Assembly: GCF_002831665.1 (NCBI RefSeq)
Contig: NZ_CP025118.1
Location: 1,488,001 to 1,552,000 of the forward strand
Direction: 5' to 3'
Length of the DNA stretch: 64,000 nt
DNA from: Lacinutrix sp. Bg11-31
GTDB taxonomy: Bacteria; Bacteroidota; Bacteroidia; Flavobacteriales; Flavobacteriaceae
A program made the position numbers and the translations under genes. Each line of letters starts with the position of its first letter. Position 1 is the stretch's first letter. This document shows, piece by piece, positions 52,681 to 63,454 of the stretch. The notes beneath the pieces are model-generated. The model saw nothing but the letters and a program-made list of their open reading frames with translations. It searched no databases and was not told the DNA's origin.

Positions 52681-55107
52681 ATGAAGATTTCTTACAACTG
52701 GATTAAACAATTTATAAAAACAGATTGGACACCAGAGCAAACCAGCGAATTACTAACCGATTTAGGTCTTGAAGTTGAAGGTTTAGACGCTTACCAAAGC
52801 GTTAAAGGCGGATTAGAAGGCGTTGTTGTTGGCGAAGTTTTAACTTGTGTACAGCACAGTAATGCCGATAAACTAAAGGTTACTACTGTAAATATTGGAG
52901 CTAGCGAACCTGTACAAATTGTTTGTGGAGCACCAAATGTTGCTGCAGGACAAAAAGTACCTGTTGCCACTATTGGCACTACTTTATATACTGAGGAAGG
53001 TGAAGCTTGGACCATTAAAAAAGGTAAGATTCGAGGCGAAGAAAGCTTTGGAATGATTTGCGCTGAAGATGAACTTGGTTTAGGAAAATCTCATGATGGT
53101 ATTATGGTTTTACCAGAAGATACTATTGTTGGAACTGCTTGTGCAGATTTATTTAAAATTGAAAACGACCAGGTTTTCGAAATTGGTTTAACGCCAAACA
53201 GAGCAGATGCGATGAGTCATTTTGGTACTGCTCGCGATTTAAAAGCTGGTTTACAACATAAAGACATTAATTTAGAATTAATAACACCTTCTGTAAGTGC
53301 GTTTCATGTAGATAGTCGCTCGTTAAAGATAGATGTAGATGTTTTAAATAAAGAATTAGCACCACGTTATTGTGGTGTAACAATATCTGGAGTTAAGATT
53401 GCAGAGTCTCCTTCTTGGATGCAACATCGCTTAAAAGCTATTGGTTTATCGCCAATAAATAATATTGTAGATGCTACAAATTATGTATTACATGAATTAG
53501 GGCAACCTTTACATGCTTTTGATGCTGATAAAATTGCTGACAATAAAATTGAAGTAAAAACCGTTGCTAAAGGCACAAAATTCACAACCTTAGATGGTGT
53601 AGAACGTGAGTTACATGAAGACGATTTAATGATTTGCGATACTAAAAAACCACTATGTATTGCTGGTGTTTTTGGTGGACTAGATTCTGGAGTGTCTGAA
53701 AACACAACAAAAATATTTTTAGAAAGTGCTTTTTTTAATCCTGTAAGTGTTAGAAAAACAGCAAAACGCCATGCTTTAAATACTGATGCTTCTTTTAGAT
53801 TTGAACGTGGTATTGATCCAAACATTACACAATATGCTTTAAAACGTGCTGCTCTATTAATTCAAGAAGTTGCAGGTGGTGAAATTACAAGTGATGTTTC
53901 TGATGCTTATTCTAATAAAATTGAAGATTTTCAAGTACATATTACTTTCGATAAAGTAACCAAACTTATTGGTCAAGAAATTGATAAAGAGACTATAAAA
54001 AGTATCTTATCTTCTTTAGAGATTAAAGTTAATAATGTTACCGAAACTGGTTTAGGTTTAACCATTCCTGCATACAGAAATGATGTACAGCGTGAAGCAG
54101 ATGTTATTGAAGAAATACTTCGTGTGTATGGTTACAATAATATTAAAACCACAACGAAGCTTAATGCGTCGATTTCTAATTCTTCTAAATTTGAAGATCA
54201 TAAAATACAGAATGTTGTTGGTAACCAATTAGCTGCACAAGGTTTCTATGAGATTATGGCTAATTCGTTAACTACACCTAATTATATAGCACTTAGCGAT
54301 CAATTAAAAGAAGAGCATAATATTACAATGCTTAATCCATTAAGTAATGATTTGTCTGTAATGAGACAGTCGTTATTATTTTCTGGACTAGAAGCAGTAT
54401 CATATAATATAAACAGAAGACGAAGTGATTTAAAGTTTTTTGAATTCGGAAAAACATATCACGATTACAGTGGTACTCGAGAAGAATATAAACACTTAAC
54501 GCTTTTTGTTACAGGAAATAAAACGCAAGAAAGCTGGGCTACACCGCAACAAAAAGGCGATTTCTTTTACTTAAAAGGAACTATTGAAGCTGCTTTAGAA
54601 CGTTTAGGCGTTTCACGTTACAGAGTATTACCTACAAAAAATGATGCCTTTGCAGAAGGTATACAATACAGTCTAGGCAAAACGGTTTTAGTAGATTTTG
54701 GAATTGTAAAAAACAAAATCACTAAGCATTTTGATATTAGTCAAGCCGTTTTATTTGCCGATTTTAATTGGGATAATATTATTGAAGTTGCAAAACGCAA
54801 CAAAATTAAATTTACAGCTATTCCTAAATACCCAGAAGTTAGACGTGATTTCGCTTTATTATTAGACAACAAAGTAACGTTTGAAGATATTCACACCATA
54901 GCAAAACAAACCGAAAAACAACTACTTAAAAACGTAAGCCTATTCGATGTTTACAAAGGTAAAAACTTGCCTAATGGAAAAAAGAGTTACGCAGTTAGCT
55001 TTATGTTTCAAGATGAGCACAAAACACTTACAGATAAAGTAGTCGATAAAATAATGAATAAGCTTCAAAACAACTTTGAAAGTAAATTAGGAGCAGAATT
55101 AAGATAA
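52681..55107 (+). CDS. pheT: phenylalanine-tRNA ligase beta subunit
   Basis: 808 residues, normal for PheT. The N-terminal ISYNWIKQFIK and tRNA-binding EMAP-like domain (VGEVLTCVQHSNADKL, GAPNVAAGQKVPVAT) are followed by B3/B4 (SEIGLTPNRADAMSH-type, GLTPNRADAMSHFG), B5 (RAAGEITSDVSD-like) and the catalytic-like core (RTEADVIEEILRVYGYNN), then the C-terminal FDX-ACB domain (YPEVRRDFALLLDNKVTF, GKKSYAVSFMFQDEHKTLTD). It charges tRNA-Phe together with PheS, which is not in this window. The 66-residue gene follows after two bases. Confidence 0.96.
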   Translation: MKISYNWIKQFIKTDWTPEQTSELLTDLGLEVEGLDAYQSVKGGLEGVVVGEVLTCVQHSNADKLKVTTVNIGASEPVQIVCGAPNVAAGQKVPVATIGTTLYTEEGEAWTIKKGKIRGEESFGMICAEDELGLGKSHDGIMVLPEDTIVGTACADLFKIENDQVFEIGLTPNRADAMSHFGTARDLKAGLQHKDINLELITPSVSAFHVDSRSLKIDVDVLNKELAPRYCGVTISGVKIAESPSWMQHRLKAIGLSPINNIVDATNYVLHELGQPLHAFDADKIADNKIEVKTVAKGTKFTTLDGVERELHEDDLMICDTKKPLCIAGVFGGLDSGVSENTTKIFLESAFFNPVSVRKTAKRHALNTDASFRFERGIDPNITQYALKRAALLIQEVAGGEITSDVSDAYSNKIEDFQVHITFDKVTKLIGQEIDKETIKSILSSLEIKVNNVTETGLGLTIPAYRNDVQREADVIEEILRVYGYNNIKTTTKLNASISNSSKFEDHKIQNVVGNQLAAQGFYEIMANSLTTPNYIALSDQLKEEHNITMLNPLSNDLSVMRQSLLFSGLEAVSYNINRRRSDLKFFEFGKTYHDYSGTREEYKHLTLFVTGNKTQESWATPQQKGDFFYLKGTIEAALERLGVSRYRVLPTKNDAFAEGIQYSLGKTVLVDFGIVKNKITKHFDISQAVLFADFNWDNIIEVAKRNKIKFTAIPKYPEVRRDFALLLDNKVTFEDIHTIAKQTEKQLLKNVSLFDVYKGKNLPNGKKSYAVSFMFQDEHKTLTDKVVDKIMNKLQNNFESKLGAELR

Positions 55108-55109
55108 TT

Positions 55110-55310
55110 ATGGAAACACAAAATAATCGAGCGCCACAAAAAAGCACATGGAGTTTAATCTCTGGACTATTATTTTTAGGTCTTGGAAGTTATATTGTTT
55201 ATAGATACTTTTTTGAAGAGGAGACAATCTCGGTATTAAGACTAGTACTATCTATTGCCATGATTTGTTATGGAGCCTTTAGACTCTATAATTATTTAAA
55301 AGCAGAATAA
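55110..55310 (+). CDS. small membrane protein downstream of pheT
   Basis: 66 residues. Two hydrophobic helices (SLISGLLFLGLGSYIVYRYF and VLRLVLSIAMICYGAFRLYNYL) with a short polar loop. No family name is known to me; such a small two-helix protein next to pheT is common in Flavobacteriia. The ATG is two bases after the pheT stop, so it is translated from the same message. A weak stem-loop follows at 55314-55348. Confidence 0.7.
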   Translation: METQNNRAPQKSTWSLISGLLFLGLGSYIVYRYFFEEETISVLRLVLSIAMICYGAFRLYNYLKAE

Positions 55311-55313
55311 AGT

Positions 55314-55348
55314 AAACGCTCTAATTTCTTCTTCTATTAGCGCTTTAA
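55314..55348 (+). terminator. weak stem-loop, possible terminator
   Basis: AAACGCTCTAAT / ATTAGCGCTTT pair with mismatches around a T/C-rich loop. It lies between convergent genes. Confidence 0.35.
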
Positions 55349-55370
55349 TTTTTAATTAAAGAAGCCTAGT

Positions 55371-55967
55371 CTATTGAGGTATTAATACAGAATCTATTAT
55401 ATGCACAAAACCATTACTTTGTTGCTTATCTGGGCTTTCTATTAGTATAGCTTTTTCTCCTTCGATTGCAAATATTCCTTGTTTAATAAAAACAGTAATT
55501 ACACCTCCACTTTTAGCCTGAAACTTAGCTTTACCTCTATTTTTAGTGATATTTTCAGACATTTTAGTAGAGCTAACGCTTCCCAAAATAACATGATAAT
55601 TAAGGATATTAGTAAGCTTGTATTTGCTTTCTGGTAACATTAAATTTTCTAAAGTTCCTTTTGGCAATTTCTCGAAAGCTGCGTTTGTAGGCGCAAAGAG
55701 CGTGAAACGAGTTTCTGTAGAAAACTCCTCGTCTACTCCTGTTGCTTTTAGTAATTTTAAAAAAGTAGAATGTTCTTTTGAATTAGATAGGAATGAAATA
55801 ATGTCTGTTTGCTGCGGCATTAAAGAATCTAAAATTACTTCTATTTTATTTTCATCTTTATCAATATTTTGTGCATTCACAATTATTGAAAAACCAAACA
55901 GCAATAACAATATTCTATATTTTAATTTTCCTACACCACTCATCTCGTAACTTTTTAATAAACTCAT
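55371..55967 (-). CDS. fasciclin (FAS1)-domain secreted protein
   Basis: 198 residues. A signal peptide is present (RILLLLFGFSIIVNAQN); the start could be 55967 or the internal Met eight codons on (55943). One FAS1 domain: FLKLLKATGVDEEF, RFTLFAPTNAAFEKLPKGTLENL (H1 box), ILNYHVILGSV (the YHV motif) and NGFVHIIDSVLIP (H2 box). FAS1 domains act in adhesion. It stands alone on the minus strand between pheT and DUF2007. Confidence 0.9.
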   Translation of the reverse strand: MSLLKSYEMSGVGKLKYRILLLLFGFSIIVNAQNIDKDENKIEVILDSLMPQQTDIISFLSNSKEHSTFLKLLKATGVDEEFSTETRFTLFAPTNAAFEKLPKGTLENLMLPESKYKLTNILNYHVILGSVSSTKMSENITKNRGKAKFQAKSGGVITVFIKQGIFAIEGEKAILIESPDKQQSNGFVHIIDSVLIPQ

Positions 55968-56088
55968 ACATAAGATACAAAATAAATAGGACTTTAGATC
56001 TCTTAAAATAATCTTAAACTACATTATCTATTGTAAGTTTATCCTTATTATTTCGTATATTTAAGTATAACCTTTAAACACAATAGTT

Positions 56089-56328
56089 ATGACAGATTCA
56101 GAATACATAAAAATTTACACAGGTGGAACTATTATTGTTCAAGTAATAAAACAACGCTTAGAAGACGAAGGTATAAATCCAATAATTAAAGACGAAACAG
56201 AGTCTGGACGTTTAGCTGGATTTGGTACTGCGTATGTAGGGCAAGCAGAAATATACGTTCATGAAAGCGAAACAGATGTTGCTACACGTATAGTAGAAGC
56301 AGTTCGTGGCGAAATGGAAACTAGTTAA
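56089..56328 (+). CDS. DUF2007 (putative signal-transducing) protein
   Basis: 79 residues. It matches the DUF2007 pattern: KIYTGGTIIVQVIKQRLEDEGI, then GRLAGFGTAYVGQAEIYVHESE, and a final helix with RIVEAV. The family is a PII-like ferredoxin-fold protein of unknown function, probably ligand-binding. It is a single-gene unit followed by a near-perfect terminator. Confidence 0.88.
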   Translation: MTDSEYIKIYTGGTIIVQVIKQRLEDEGINPIIKDETESGRLAGFGTAYVGQAEIYVHESETDVATRIVEAVRGEMETS

Positions 56329-56374
56329 TTTTCAATCGCAGTAAAAAAAAAAAAACAGTTGCTGCTCAGTTAAA

Positions 56375-56414
56375 AACAAAAGCCTCAAAAATCTAAGATT
56401 TTTGAGGCTTTTGT
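56375..56414 (+). terminator. terminator, palindromic
   Basis: AACAAAAGCCTCAAAAATCT / AGATTTTTGAGGCTTTTGTT is a 20-base perfect inverted repeat with T-rich right and A-rich left sides. It can serve both directions. Confidence 0.9.
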
Positions 56415-56469
56415 TATATTAAAAACTTGTTTACAATAAACTGTTGACCGAAGGCTACTTACTAAAGTA

Positions 56470-58092
<1,623 letters not shown>

Positions 58093-58339
58093 CTATTCTA
58101 TTTATTTTTATCTCAGAAAATTTTTATTCTATTTTTAATCTAAAAACTTATAAACCTAGTGCTATTTACTCCTTGACATAAAAGCGTTTGCAAGTTTTTT
58201 GCAAAAGTAAATAATATCTTCGGTTTTAGAAAACAAATACACTGTTATATATGTTTCACAACACCTTTAAAGTTAAGTAATTAACTAATTTTATATTCAA
58301 TTTAACAACGCATTAACACCTCTATTCAATTTCAAAACA

Positions 58340-58347
58340 TATTTTTG
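58340..58347 (+). promoter_or_regulatory. -7 box (TATTTTTG) before the TlpA-like gene
   Basis: TATTTTTG lies 28 bases before the ATG at 58376. The -33 element is unclear. The 58093-58339 stretch otherwise shows only AT-rich sequence. Confidence 0.5.
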
Positions 58348-58375
58348 TTTATCTAACTATTGCGTGTGCTTATTT

Positions 58376-59803
58376 ATGAAATCTAATTTTTTATTTCTTA
58401 TTGTAATATTAGTGGCATCTACATTTTCTTGTAAAAAAGACAAGGAAGATGCTTCTTTTAACAAAGCATATATTGGAGGTGAAATTATTAATCCTAATAG
58501 TGATTATATAGTTATTATGCAATCTGACATCACGCTTGATACTGTAAAGCTCAATCATCAAAATAGATTCTCTTATACTTTAAAAGATTTTGAACCTGGT
58601 TTATATGGCTTTTTTGATGGCAGAGAATTCCAAAACTTCTTAATTGAACATAACGATAGTTTAATGCTACGTCTAAACACTTTATATTTTGACGAGTCTT
58701 TAGTATTTACAGGTAATAGAGCAAAAGAGAACAATTTCTTAATGGAAATGTATTTGTTAAATGAAAAAGAAGATAAAAAAATTCTTGATCTAGGACAAAA
58801 AACAGCTAAAGAGTTTGACAGTATTTACAGAGCATCAAGAGATTGGAAGTTAAGAAAACTAGAAAAAATAAAATTAAAAAATGAAACCTCTTCTTTATTT
58901 AATGAAATTGCCGAAGCAAGCATTAATTATGAGTATTATGCACACAAAGAGCTCTATCCTTTAGCTAACTATAAAATATCCGAACTAGATGCTTTTAAAA
59001 ACCTTCCAAAAGATTTTTATAATTATAGGGAAAATATAGACTATAACAATGCAACCTTAAAAGATCATAGTCCATACCTTTCCTTTTTAAGATTTCATTT
59101 TAATAATATTGCTTTACAACAGCACTTTACACATTCTAAAGACAGCACTTACAACAAGTTAGACCTACATTACAACCTTGATAAGCTTGAGCTTATAGAC
59201 AAAAGAGTAAGTAACGAAGACATCAAGAATAACCTATTAAGTTTTGTTTTAGGTCAATTTATTAACGTCTCTAAAAACACCGAAGATTACGACGAAATGC
59301 TACAAGTTTTTAAAGCAAAAAGCACTAATAAAAAAGACATAGAGGTCGCAGAAGAATTTGTTAATTCTTACAAAAGGCTAAAACCAGGAAATAAAATTCC
59401 ACCAGTTAAATTACTTAATAAAAATAACAAGGAAATTAGTCTTTACGAACTAATTAAAAAGCCGACTATTCTCTATTTTTGGTCTAAAAAGTATAAAAAT
59501 CATTTAATTTCTTCACATAAACGCATAAAAGAGCTAAATGTAAAATATCCTGAATTTCAGTACATCGCTATCAATGTAGACTCTCTTTCTTATCAAGAAC
59601 AGGTAAATATTTTAAACCGTTATGATGTTAGAATTTATAATGAATATCGCTTTAAAACACCAAAACAATCTAAAGAAACACTTACAATAAAACCAATACA
59701 AAAAGTGTTTATTATAAATAAAAAAGGAGAAATTATAAATGCCAAAGCCAATATGTTTGGTATAGGTTTCGAGCAAGAATTATTAGGGATCTTAAACCAA
59801 TAA
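58376..59803 (+). CDS. TlpA/DUF4369-like lipoprotein without active-site cysteines
   Basis: 475 residues from the ATG at 58376 (an in-frame GTG at 58364 was not used). The signal ends VASTFSCKKDKED. Residues ~25-120 (YIGGEIINPNSDYIVIM...LDTVKLNHQNRFSYTL, FDGREF) form a DUF4369-like beta domain. A long helical middle follows. The C-terminal third is a thioredoxin fold (GNKIPPVKLLNKNNKEISLYELIKKPTILYFW). At the redox site FWSKKYKNH stands where WCPNC-like residues are expected, so both cysteines are missing. It therefore should not act as a disulphide oxidoreductase and may bind partners. A strong terminator follows. Confidence 0.82.
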   Translation: MKSNFLFLIVILVASTFSCKKDKEDASFNKAYIGGEIINPNSDYIVIMQSDITLDTVKLNHQNRFSYTLKDFEPGLYGFFDGREFQNFLIEHNDSLMLRLNTLYFDESLVFTGNRAKENNFLMEMYLLNEKEDKKILDLGQKTAKEFDSIYRASRDWKLRKLEKIKLKNETSSLFNEIAEASINYEYYAHKELYPLANYKISELDAFKNLPKDFYNYRENIDYNNATLKDHSPYLSFLRFHFNNIALQQHFTHSKDSTYNKLDLHYNLDKLELIDKRVSNEDIKNNLLSFVLGQFINVSKNTEDYDEMLQVFKAKSTNKKDIEVAEEFVNSYKRLKPGNKIPPVKLLNKNNKEISLYELIKKPTILYFWSKKYKNHLISSHKRIKELNVKYPEFQYIAINVDSLSYQEQVNILNRYDVRIYNEYRFKTPKQSKETLTIKPIQKVFIINKKGEIINAKANMFGIGFEQELLGILNQ

Positions 59804-59823
59804 CTTTACATCCTTATAAAAAT

Positions 59824-59862
59824 AAAAAAGTTCTGAAAATTTAAATTTTCAGAACTTTTTTT
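59824..59862 (+). terminator. bidirectional terminator
   Basis: AAAAAAGTTCTGAAAATTT / AAATTTTCAGAACTTTTTT, perfect stem, T-rich flanks, between convergent genes. Confidence 0.9.
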
Positions 59863-59888
59863 ATGCACTAAATTTATAAACAATAAAC

Positions 59889-60542
59889 CTAGTTTCCTTT
59901 TTTATAATCTGCTAAAAACTTAGCTAAACCAATATCTGTAAGTGGGTGTTTAAGTAAACCTTCGATAGAACTTAAAGGACCTGTCATTACATCTGCGCCT
60001 AACTTAGCACAATCTATAACATGCATTGTATGGCGAACAGATGCTGCTAGAATTTGAGTATCGAAAGCGTAATTATCATAGATATGTCTAATCTCTGCAA
60101 TAAGGTTTAAACCATCTGTAGAAATATCGTCTAAACGACCAATAAAAGGAGATACATACGTTGCTCCTGCTTTTGCTGCCAATAATGCTTGACCTGCAGA
60201 AAACACTAAAGTTACGTTTGTTCTTATTCCTCTATCGCTAAAATATTTACATGCTTTAATACCATCTTTAATCATAGGTAATTTTACAACGATTTGTTCG
60301 TGTAATTCGGCTAATGCCTCACCTTCTTTTACCATACCTTCAAAATCGGTAGCAATAACCTCTGCACTTACATCACCCTCAACAAGATTACAAATCTTTA
60401 CGTAATGTTTTAAAATATTATCTGTTCCTGTAATGCCTTCTTTAGCCATTAATGATGGGTTTGTAGTTACGCCATCTAAGATTCCCATATCTTCTGCTTC
60501 TTTAATTTGCTCAAGATTGGCTGTGTCAATAAAAAATTTCAT
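59889..60542 (-). CDS. fsa: fructose-6-phosphate aldolase / small transaldolase
   Basis: 217 residues, the short FSA/TalC-type length. [15 protein letters not shown] and GVTTNPSL are the family opening; VVKLPM holds the Schiff-base Lys 87; [23 protein letters not shown] and [10 protein letters not shown] complete the barrel. It acts on fructose-6-phosphate or sedoheptulose-7-phosphate in the cytosol; FSA versus transaldolase activity cannot be told by eye. It is on the same strand as, and 201 bases downstream of, the SDR gene, with a palindromic repeat between them. Confidence 0.9.
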   Translation of the reverse strand: MKFFIDTANLEQIKEAEDMGILDGVTTNPSLMAKEGITGTDNILKHYVKICNLVEGDVSAEVIATDFEGMVKEGEALAELHEQIVVKLPMIKDGIKACKYFSDRGIRTNVTLVFSAGQALLAAKAGATYVSPFIGRLDDISTDGLNLIAEIRHIYDNYAFDTQILAASVRHTMHVIDCAKLGADVMTGPLSSIEGLLKHPLTDIGLAKFLADYKKGN

Positions 60543-60570
60543 ATTAAATATTTAGTTGTGTTTATTATTT

Positions 60571-60655
60571 GGGCGTTACCTAAAGGTCAGGCTATACGCT
60601 ATATCTTTTTTGCTTCAAATAGCAAAAAAGGATGCCGCTTCTATCCTTAACGCGC
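60571..60655. repeat. imperfect palindromic repeat (GGGCGTTACC family)
   Basis: It starts GGGCGTTACC and ends TTAACGCGC; an inner hairpin CTTTTTTGC...GCAAAAAAG lies at 60606-60630, and GGATGCCGC follows. From memory this type recurs between genes in Flavobacteriia. Confidence 0.6.
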
Positions 60656-60743
60656 TACAAAGTTACAATTTAACTTAGGCTACAAGAAAAAATGATATGA
60701 AATGATATTAACAAAAAAAGATTTCTTAAATAAAACCTGATAC

Positions 60744-61544
60744 TTACAGCTTATAATGATTAATCAGCATCTTCTCATAAACCTTATCAGGCAATAAAAA
60801 CTTTAAAACTATAGAGAATTTCTGCATAAAAGCACCAACCTTATAATGTGTTCTTGGTTTTTTAGTATTCACAACTTTTAAAACCATTTTGGCAACAGCA
60901 ATTGGATCGCTACTATTATCAACATGCTCATCGATATCGCTTAAAACACTTTCATATTTTTTATAAGGAGAGTTATTTTTTAAAGGAGCATGATAACGTC
61001 CAGCAGCAATATTGGTAGCAAAATCGCCAGGTGCAATATTAGTCATATTCACATTAAAATCTTTTAACTCAATTCTAAAAGCTTCGGTTAATAACTCTAA
61101 GGCACCTTTACTTGCACTATAAATGCCACGATATGGCAATCCCATAAATCCAGCAATAGAAGTAATATTAATTATCAATCCACTATTCTGCTTTCGCATT
61201 TGCGGTAAAACAGCCTTAATAACGTTTATTGGTCCAAAGAAGTTAGTGTCGAAGTTGTTTTGTATTTCGGCTTCAGGAATTTCTTCAATTGGTCCAGTTA
61301 TTCCTACTCCTGCATTATTAATAAGGATGTCTAGTTTTCCTTCGGCAGCAATTACTTCCGCAACAGCGTTATTAATAGTAGTTACATTTTTTACATCTAA
61401 ACCTACAATTTTAAAAGGATGGTTAGTATATTTCTCTGGACTTCGGCTTGTACCATAAACAATAAAACCGTGTTGCTTTAAATATTCACCAATAGATTTT
61501 CCTATTCCGGAAGATCCACCTGTAATTAATATAACTTTAGACAT
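60744..61544 (-). CDS. short-chain dehydrogenase/reductase (SDR)
   Basis: 266 residues. The NAD(P)-binding GGSSGIGKSIG is at 9-19, LDILINNAGVGITGPI holds the NNAG motif, VLPQMRKQNSGLIINITSIAG the catalytic Ser, and YRGIYSASKGALELL the YxxxK pair. This is a classical SDR (~250 residues) with a C-terminal extension of about 20 residues that is basic. The substrate is unknown. A likely start is the ATG at 61544, preceding a SKVILITGG opening. Confidence 0.9.
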   Translation of the reverse strand: MSKVILITGGSSGIGKSIGEYLKQHGFIVYGTSRSPEKYTNHPFKIVGLDVKNVTTINNAVAEVIAAEGKLDILINNAGVGITGPIEEIPEAEIQNNFDTNFFGPINVIKAVLPQMRKQNSGLIINITSIAGFMGLPYRGIYSASKGALELLTEAFRIELKDFNVNMTNIAPGDFATNIAAGRYHAPLKNNSPYKKYESVLSDIDEHVDNSSDPIAVAKMVLKVVNTKKPRTHYKVGAFMQKFSIVLKFLLPDKVYEKMLINHYKL

Positions 61545-61683
61545 ATCTTATAAATTTAGAACTTAAAATTTAAAATACAATATACTTAAATAATGATATT
61601 TATTGTTTTTAACGAGAGTATATTAAACTAAAAAATCCTGATTAGCCAAGGCTTTCAAGATTTGAGTTTATTGCATAAAAAAA

Positions 61684-61777
61684 GGCAAGCTACCTACATC
61701 ACACTGCTACGACCATTTACCTTTGCTTCGTTCCCGACCTGGAGGATTCAACAGGAGCTAGTTGTGTAGGACTTGCC
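61684..61777 (-). ncRNA. ffs: signal recognition particle RNA (4.5S-type)
   Basis: 94 bases on the minus strand, in a gap without protein genes (61545-61865). The ends GGCAAGTCCTACAC and GTGATGTAGGTAGCTTGCC pair as the closing stem. The apical part reads CCAGGTCGGGAACGAAGC, with the GGAA tetraloop and the GGTC/GAAGC asymmetric loop of the SRP domain IV that binds Ffh. A T tract follows (61683-61677). No reading frame competes. It binds Ffh to target proteins to the membrane. Confidence 0.93.
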
Positions 61778-61781
61778 GCTG

Positions 61782-61811
61782 CAAAGATACAATCTTTTAA
61801 TATTATCACAA
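61782..61811 (-). promoter_or_regulatory. promoter of the SRP RNA
   Basis: On the minus strand TTG (61811-61809), a 19-base spacer and TATCTTTG (61789-61782), four bases before the RNA's 5' end. It is among the best promoters in the window. Confidence 0.8.
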
Positions 61812-61865
61812 TCATTTTTTAAACCGAATTTTAATAAATATCTTGCTTAAAATTACAAGAATAAA

Positions 61866-62894
61866 ATGAACGTATTTAAACACCTAATTATCATAATTTT
61901 AGCTACAACTCTATCTAACTGTGGAGACAGTTCTGCTAAAAAAAACTTTGGCATTTCTACAAATGCAACCAATAATACTATTGCTTTAGACCAAGAATTA
62001 AAGCTTAGTATTCAAAATCCAAAGAAATTTAAAATAGAATCTGTTAGTTACACCTTGGATGGTAAAGACATTAATGAAGCTACTATTTTAACAGATTTTA
62101 AGCTTGGAAGTCATGATATTACTGCTACAATAACCTACGATGGAGAAACAGAAACTGCTACTCAAAATATTTCAATTGTAAGTAATACGTCTCCAAAGGT
62201 ATTGGGTTACGAAATTATTAACACCTATCCTCACGATATTACATCTTACACACAAGGTTTAGAGTTTTACAATGGCGAATTGTACGAAAGTACTGGTCAA
62301 AAAGGAGAAAGTAAGTTGCGTAAAGTAAATTACAAAACTGGTGAAGTGCTTAAAAACGTAGACTTAGCCGATAATTATTTTGGTGAAGGACTAACCGTTT
62401 TAAACAACAGTATTTACCAATTAACGTGGTTAAGCGGCAAAGGCTTTGTGTATAATGCAGATACTTTTAAACGCACTAGTACTTTTAAATTTGGAAAAAG
62501 CCAAGAAGGTTGGGGAATTTGCAACGATGGAAAAATGCTTTATAAAAGTGATGGTACCGAAAAAATATGGTATTTAAATCCTGAAACTTTAGTTGAAGAT
62601 GGTAATATACAAGTCTATACAAATAAAGGTAAAATAGGAAAGCTTAATGAGCTAGAATGGATAAACGGAAAAATATACGCTAACATCTACCAAAAAAATG
62701 GTGTAGTAATTATTAATCCAGAAAATGGAGCAACTGAAGCTGTAATAGACTTTTCACCTTTAAAAGAACGTGTAACTAAACATAAAGGTTTAGATGTTTT
62801 AAATGGTATCGCATACAACCCAGAAACACAAACTATTTTTGTTACTGGTAAGCGTTGGGATAAATTGTTCGAGGTAAAAATTATTGAAGATTAG
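61866..62894 (+). CDS. glutaminyl-peptide cyclotransferase-like lipoprotein
   Basis: 342 residues. The signal ends TTLSNCGDS. After an Ig-like segment (~30-110; LDGKDINEAT, TITYDGETETATQ), a five-bladed propeller of the plant-type glutaminyl cyclase: YPHDITSYTQGLEFYNGELYESTGQKG, LTWLSGKGFVYNADT, SDGTEKIWYLNPET, ELEWINGKIYANIY and GLDVLNGIAYNPETQTIFVTGKRW. The enzyme turns N-terminal Gln into pyroglutamate in secreted proteins. The thioesterase-like gene overlaps its end. Confidence 0.9.
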   Translation: MNVFKHLIIIILATTLSNCGDSSAKKNFGISTNATNNTIALDQELKLSIQNPKKFKIESVSYTLDGKDINEATILTDFKLGSHDITATITYDGETETATQNISIVSNTSPKVLGYEIINTYPHDITSYTQGLEFYNGELYESTGQKGESKLRKVNYKTGEVLKNVDLADNYFGEGLTVLNNSIYQLTWLSGKGFVYNADTFKRTSTFKFGKSQEGWGICNDGKMLYKSDGTEKIWYLNPETLVEDGNIQVYTNKGKIGKLNELEWINGKIYANIYQKNGVVIINPENGATEAVIDFSPLKERVTKHKGLDVLNGIAYNPETQTIFVTGKRWDKLFEVKIIED

Positions 62895-63285
62895 TTTGCA
62901 AGTTTTTACTCAAACCCTAATAGTAGCCAAAGAAGATCTAGACGAACTTAATCACGTTAATAACGTACGTTATATCGATTGGGTAAATAATATTGCTAAA
63001 TCGCATTGGCTAGAAAAGGCATCAAAAAACATTACTGATAATTATTTTTGGGTGTTATTATCGCATACAATCGATTACAAAAAACCTGCTTTTTTAAACG
63101 ACGGATTACTACTAAAAACATACGTTACAAAAGCAGAAGGTGTTACTTCTATAAGAATAGTAGAAATTTTAAATGCGAAAACAAATATCCTTTTAGCAAA
63201 ATCTGAAACTAAATGGTGTTTTATAGATTCTAAAACATTAAAACCAACTCGTATTACTGAGGAAATTAAAAAGCTATTCAGTTAA
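62884..63285 (+). CDS. hotdog-fold acyl-CoA thioesterase
   Basis: 133 residues. LDELNHVNNVRYIDWVNNIA is the 4HBT opening (the HVNN helix), and the strands LLSHTIDYKKPAFLNDGLLLKTYV and AKSETKWCFIDSKTLKP complete the fold. It should hydrolyse acyl-CoA; substrate unknown. It starts at TTG 62884, overlapping the end of the cyclase-like gene by 11 bases, or at TTG 62896, after a one-base gap; no ATG is available before the conserved part. Both are compatible with coupled translation. Confidence 0.85.
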   Translation: MKISLQVFTQTLIVAKEDLDELNHVNNVRYIDWVNNIAKSHWLEKASKNITDNYFWVLLSHTIDYKKPAFLNDGLLLKTYVTKAEGVTSIRIVEILNAKTNILLAKSETKWCFIDSKTLKPTRITEEIKKLFS

Positions 63286-63454
63286 TAAATACCAATACAT
63301 ACTAAAACATAAATCCAAAAGTTATATTTTAGTCGCTTAAAGCGAATACATTTAATTACACTTTTATGAAACGAACATGTTAAAAATTTCATCACTTAAC
63401 ATAGTGAGTAATTGCGAACAGCATGCAACCATAAAAAAACAATAAATAATGCAC

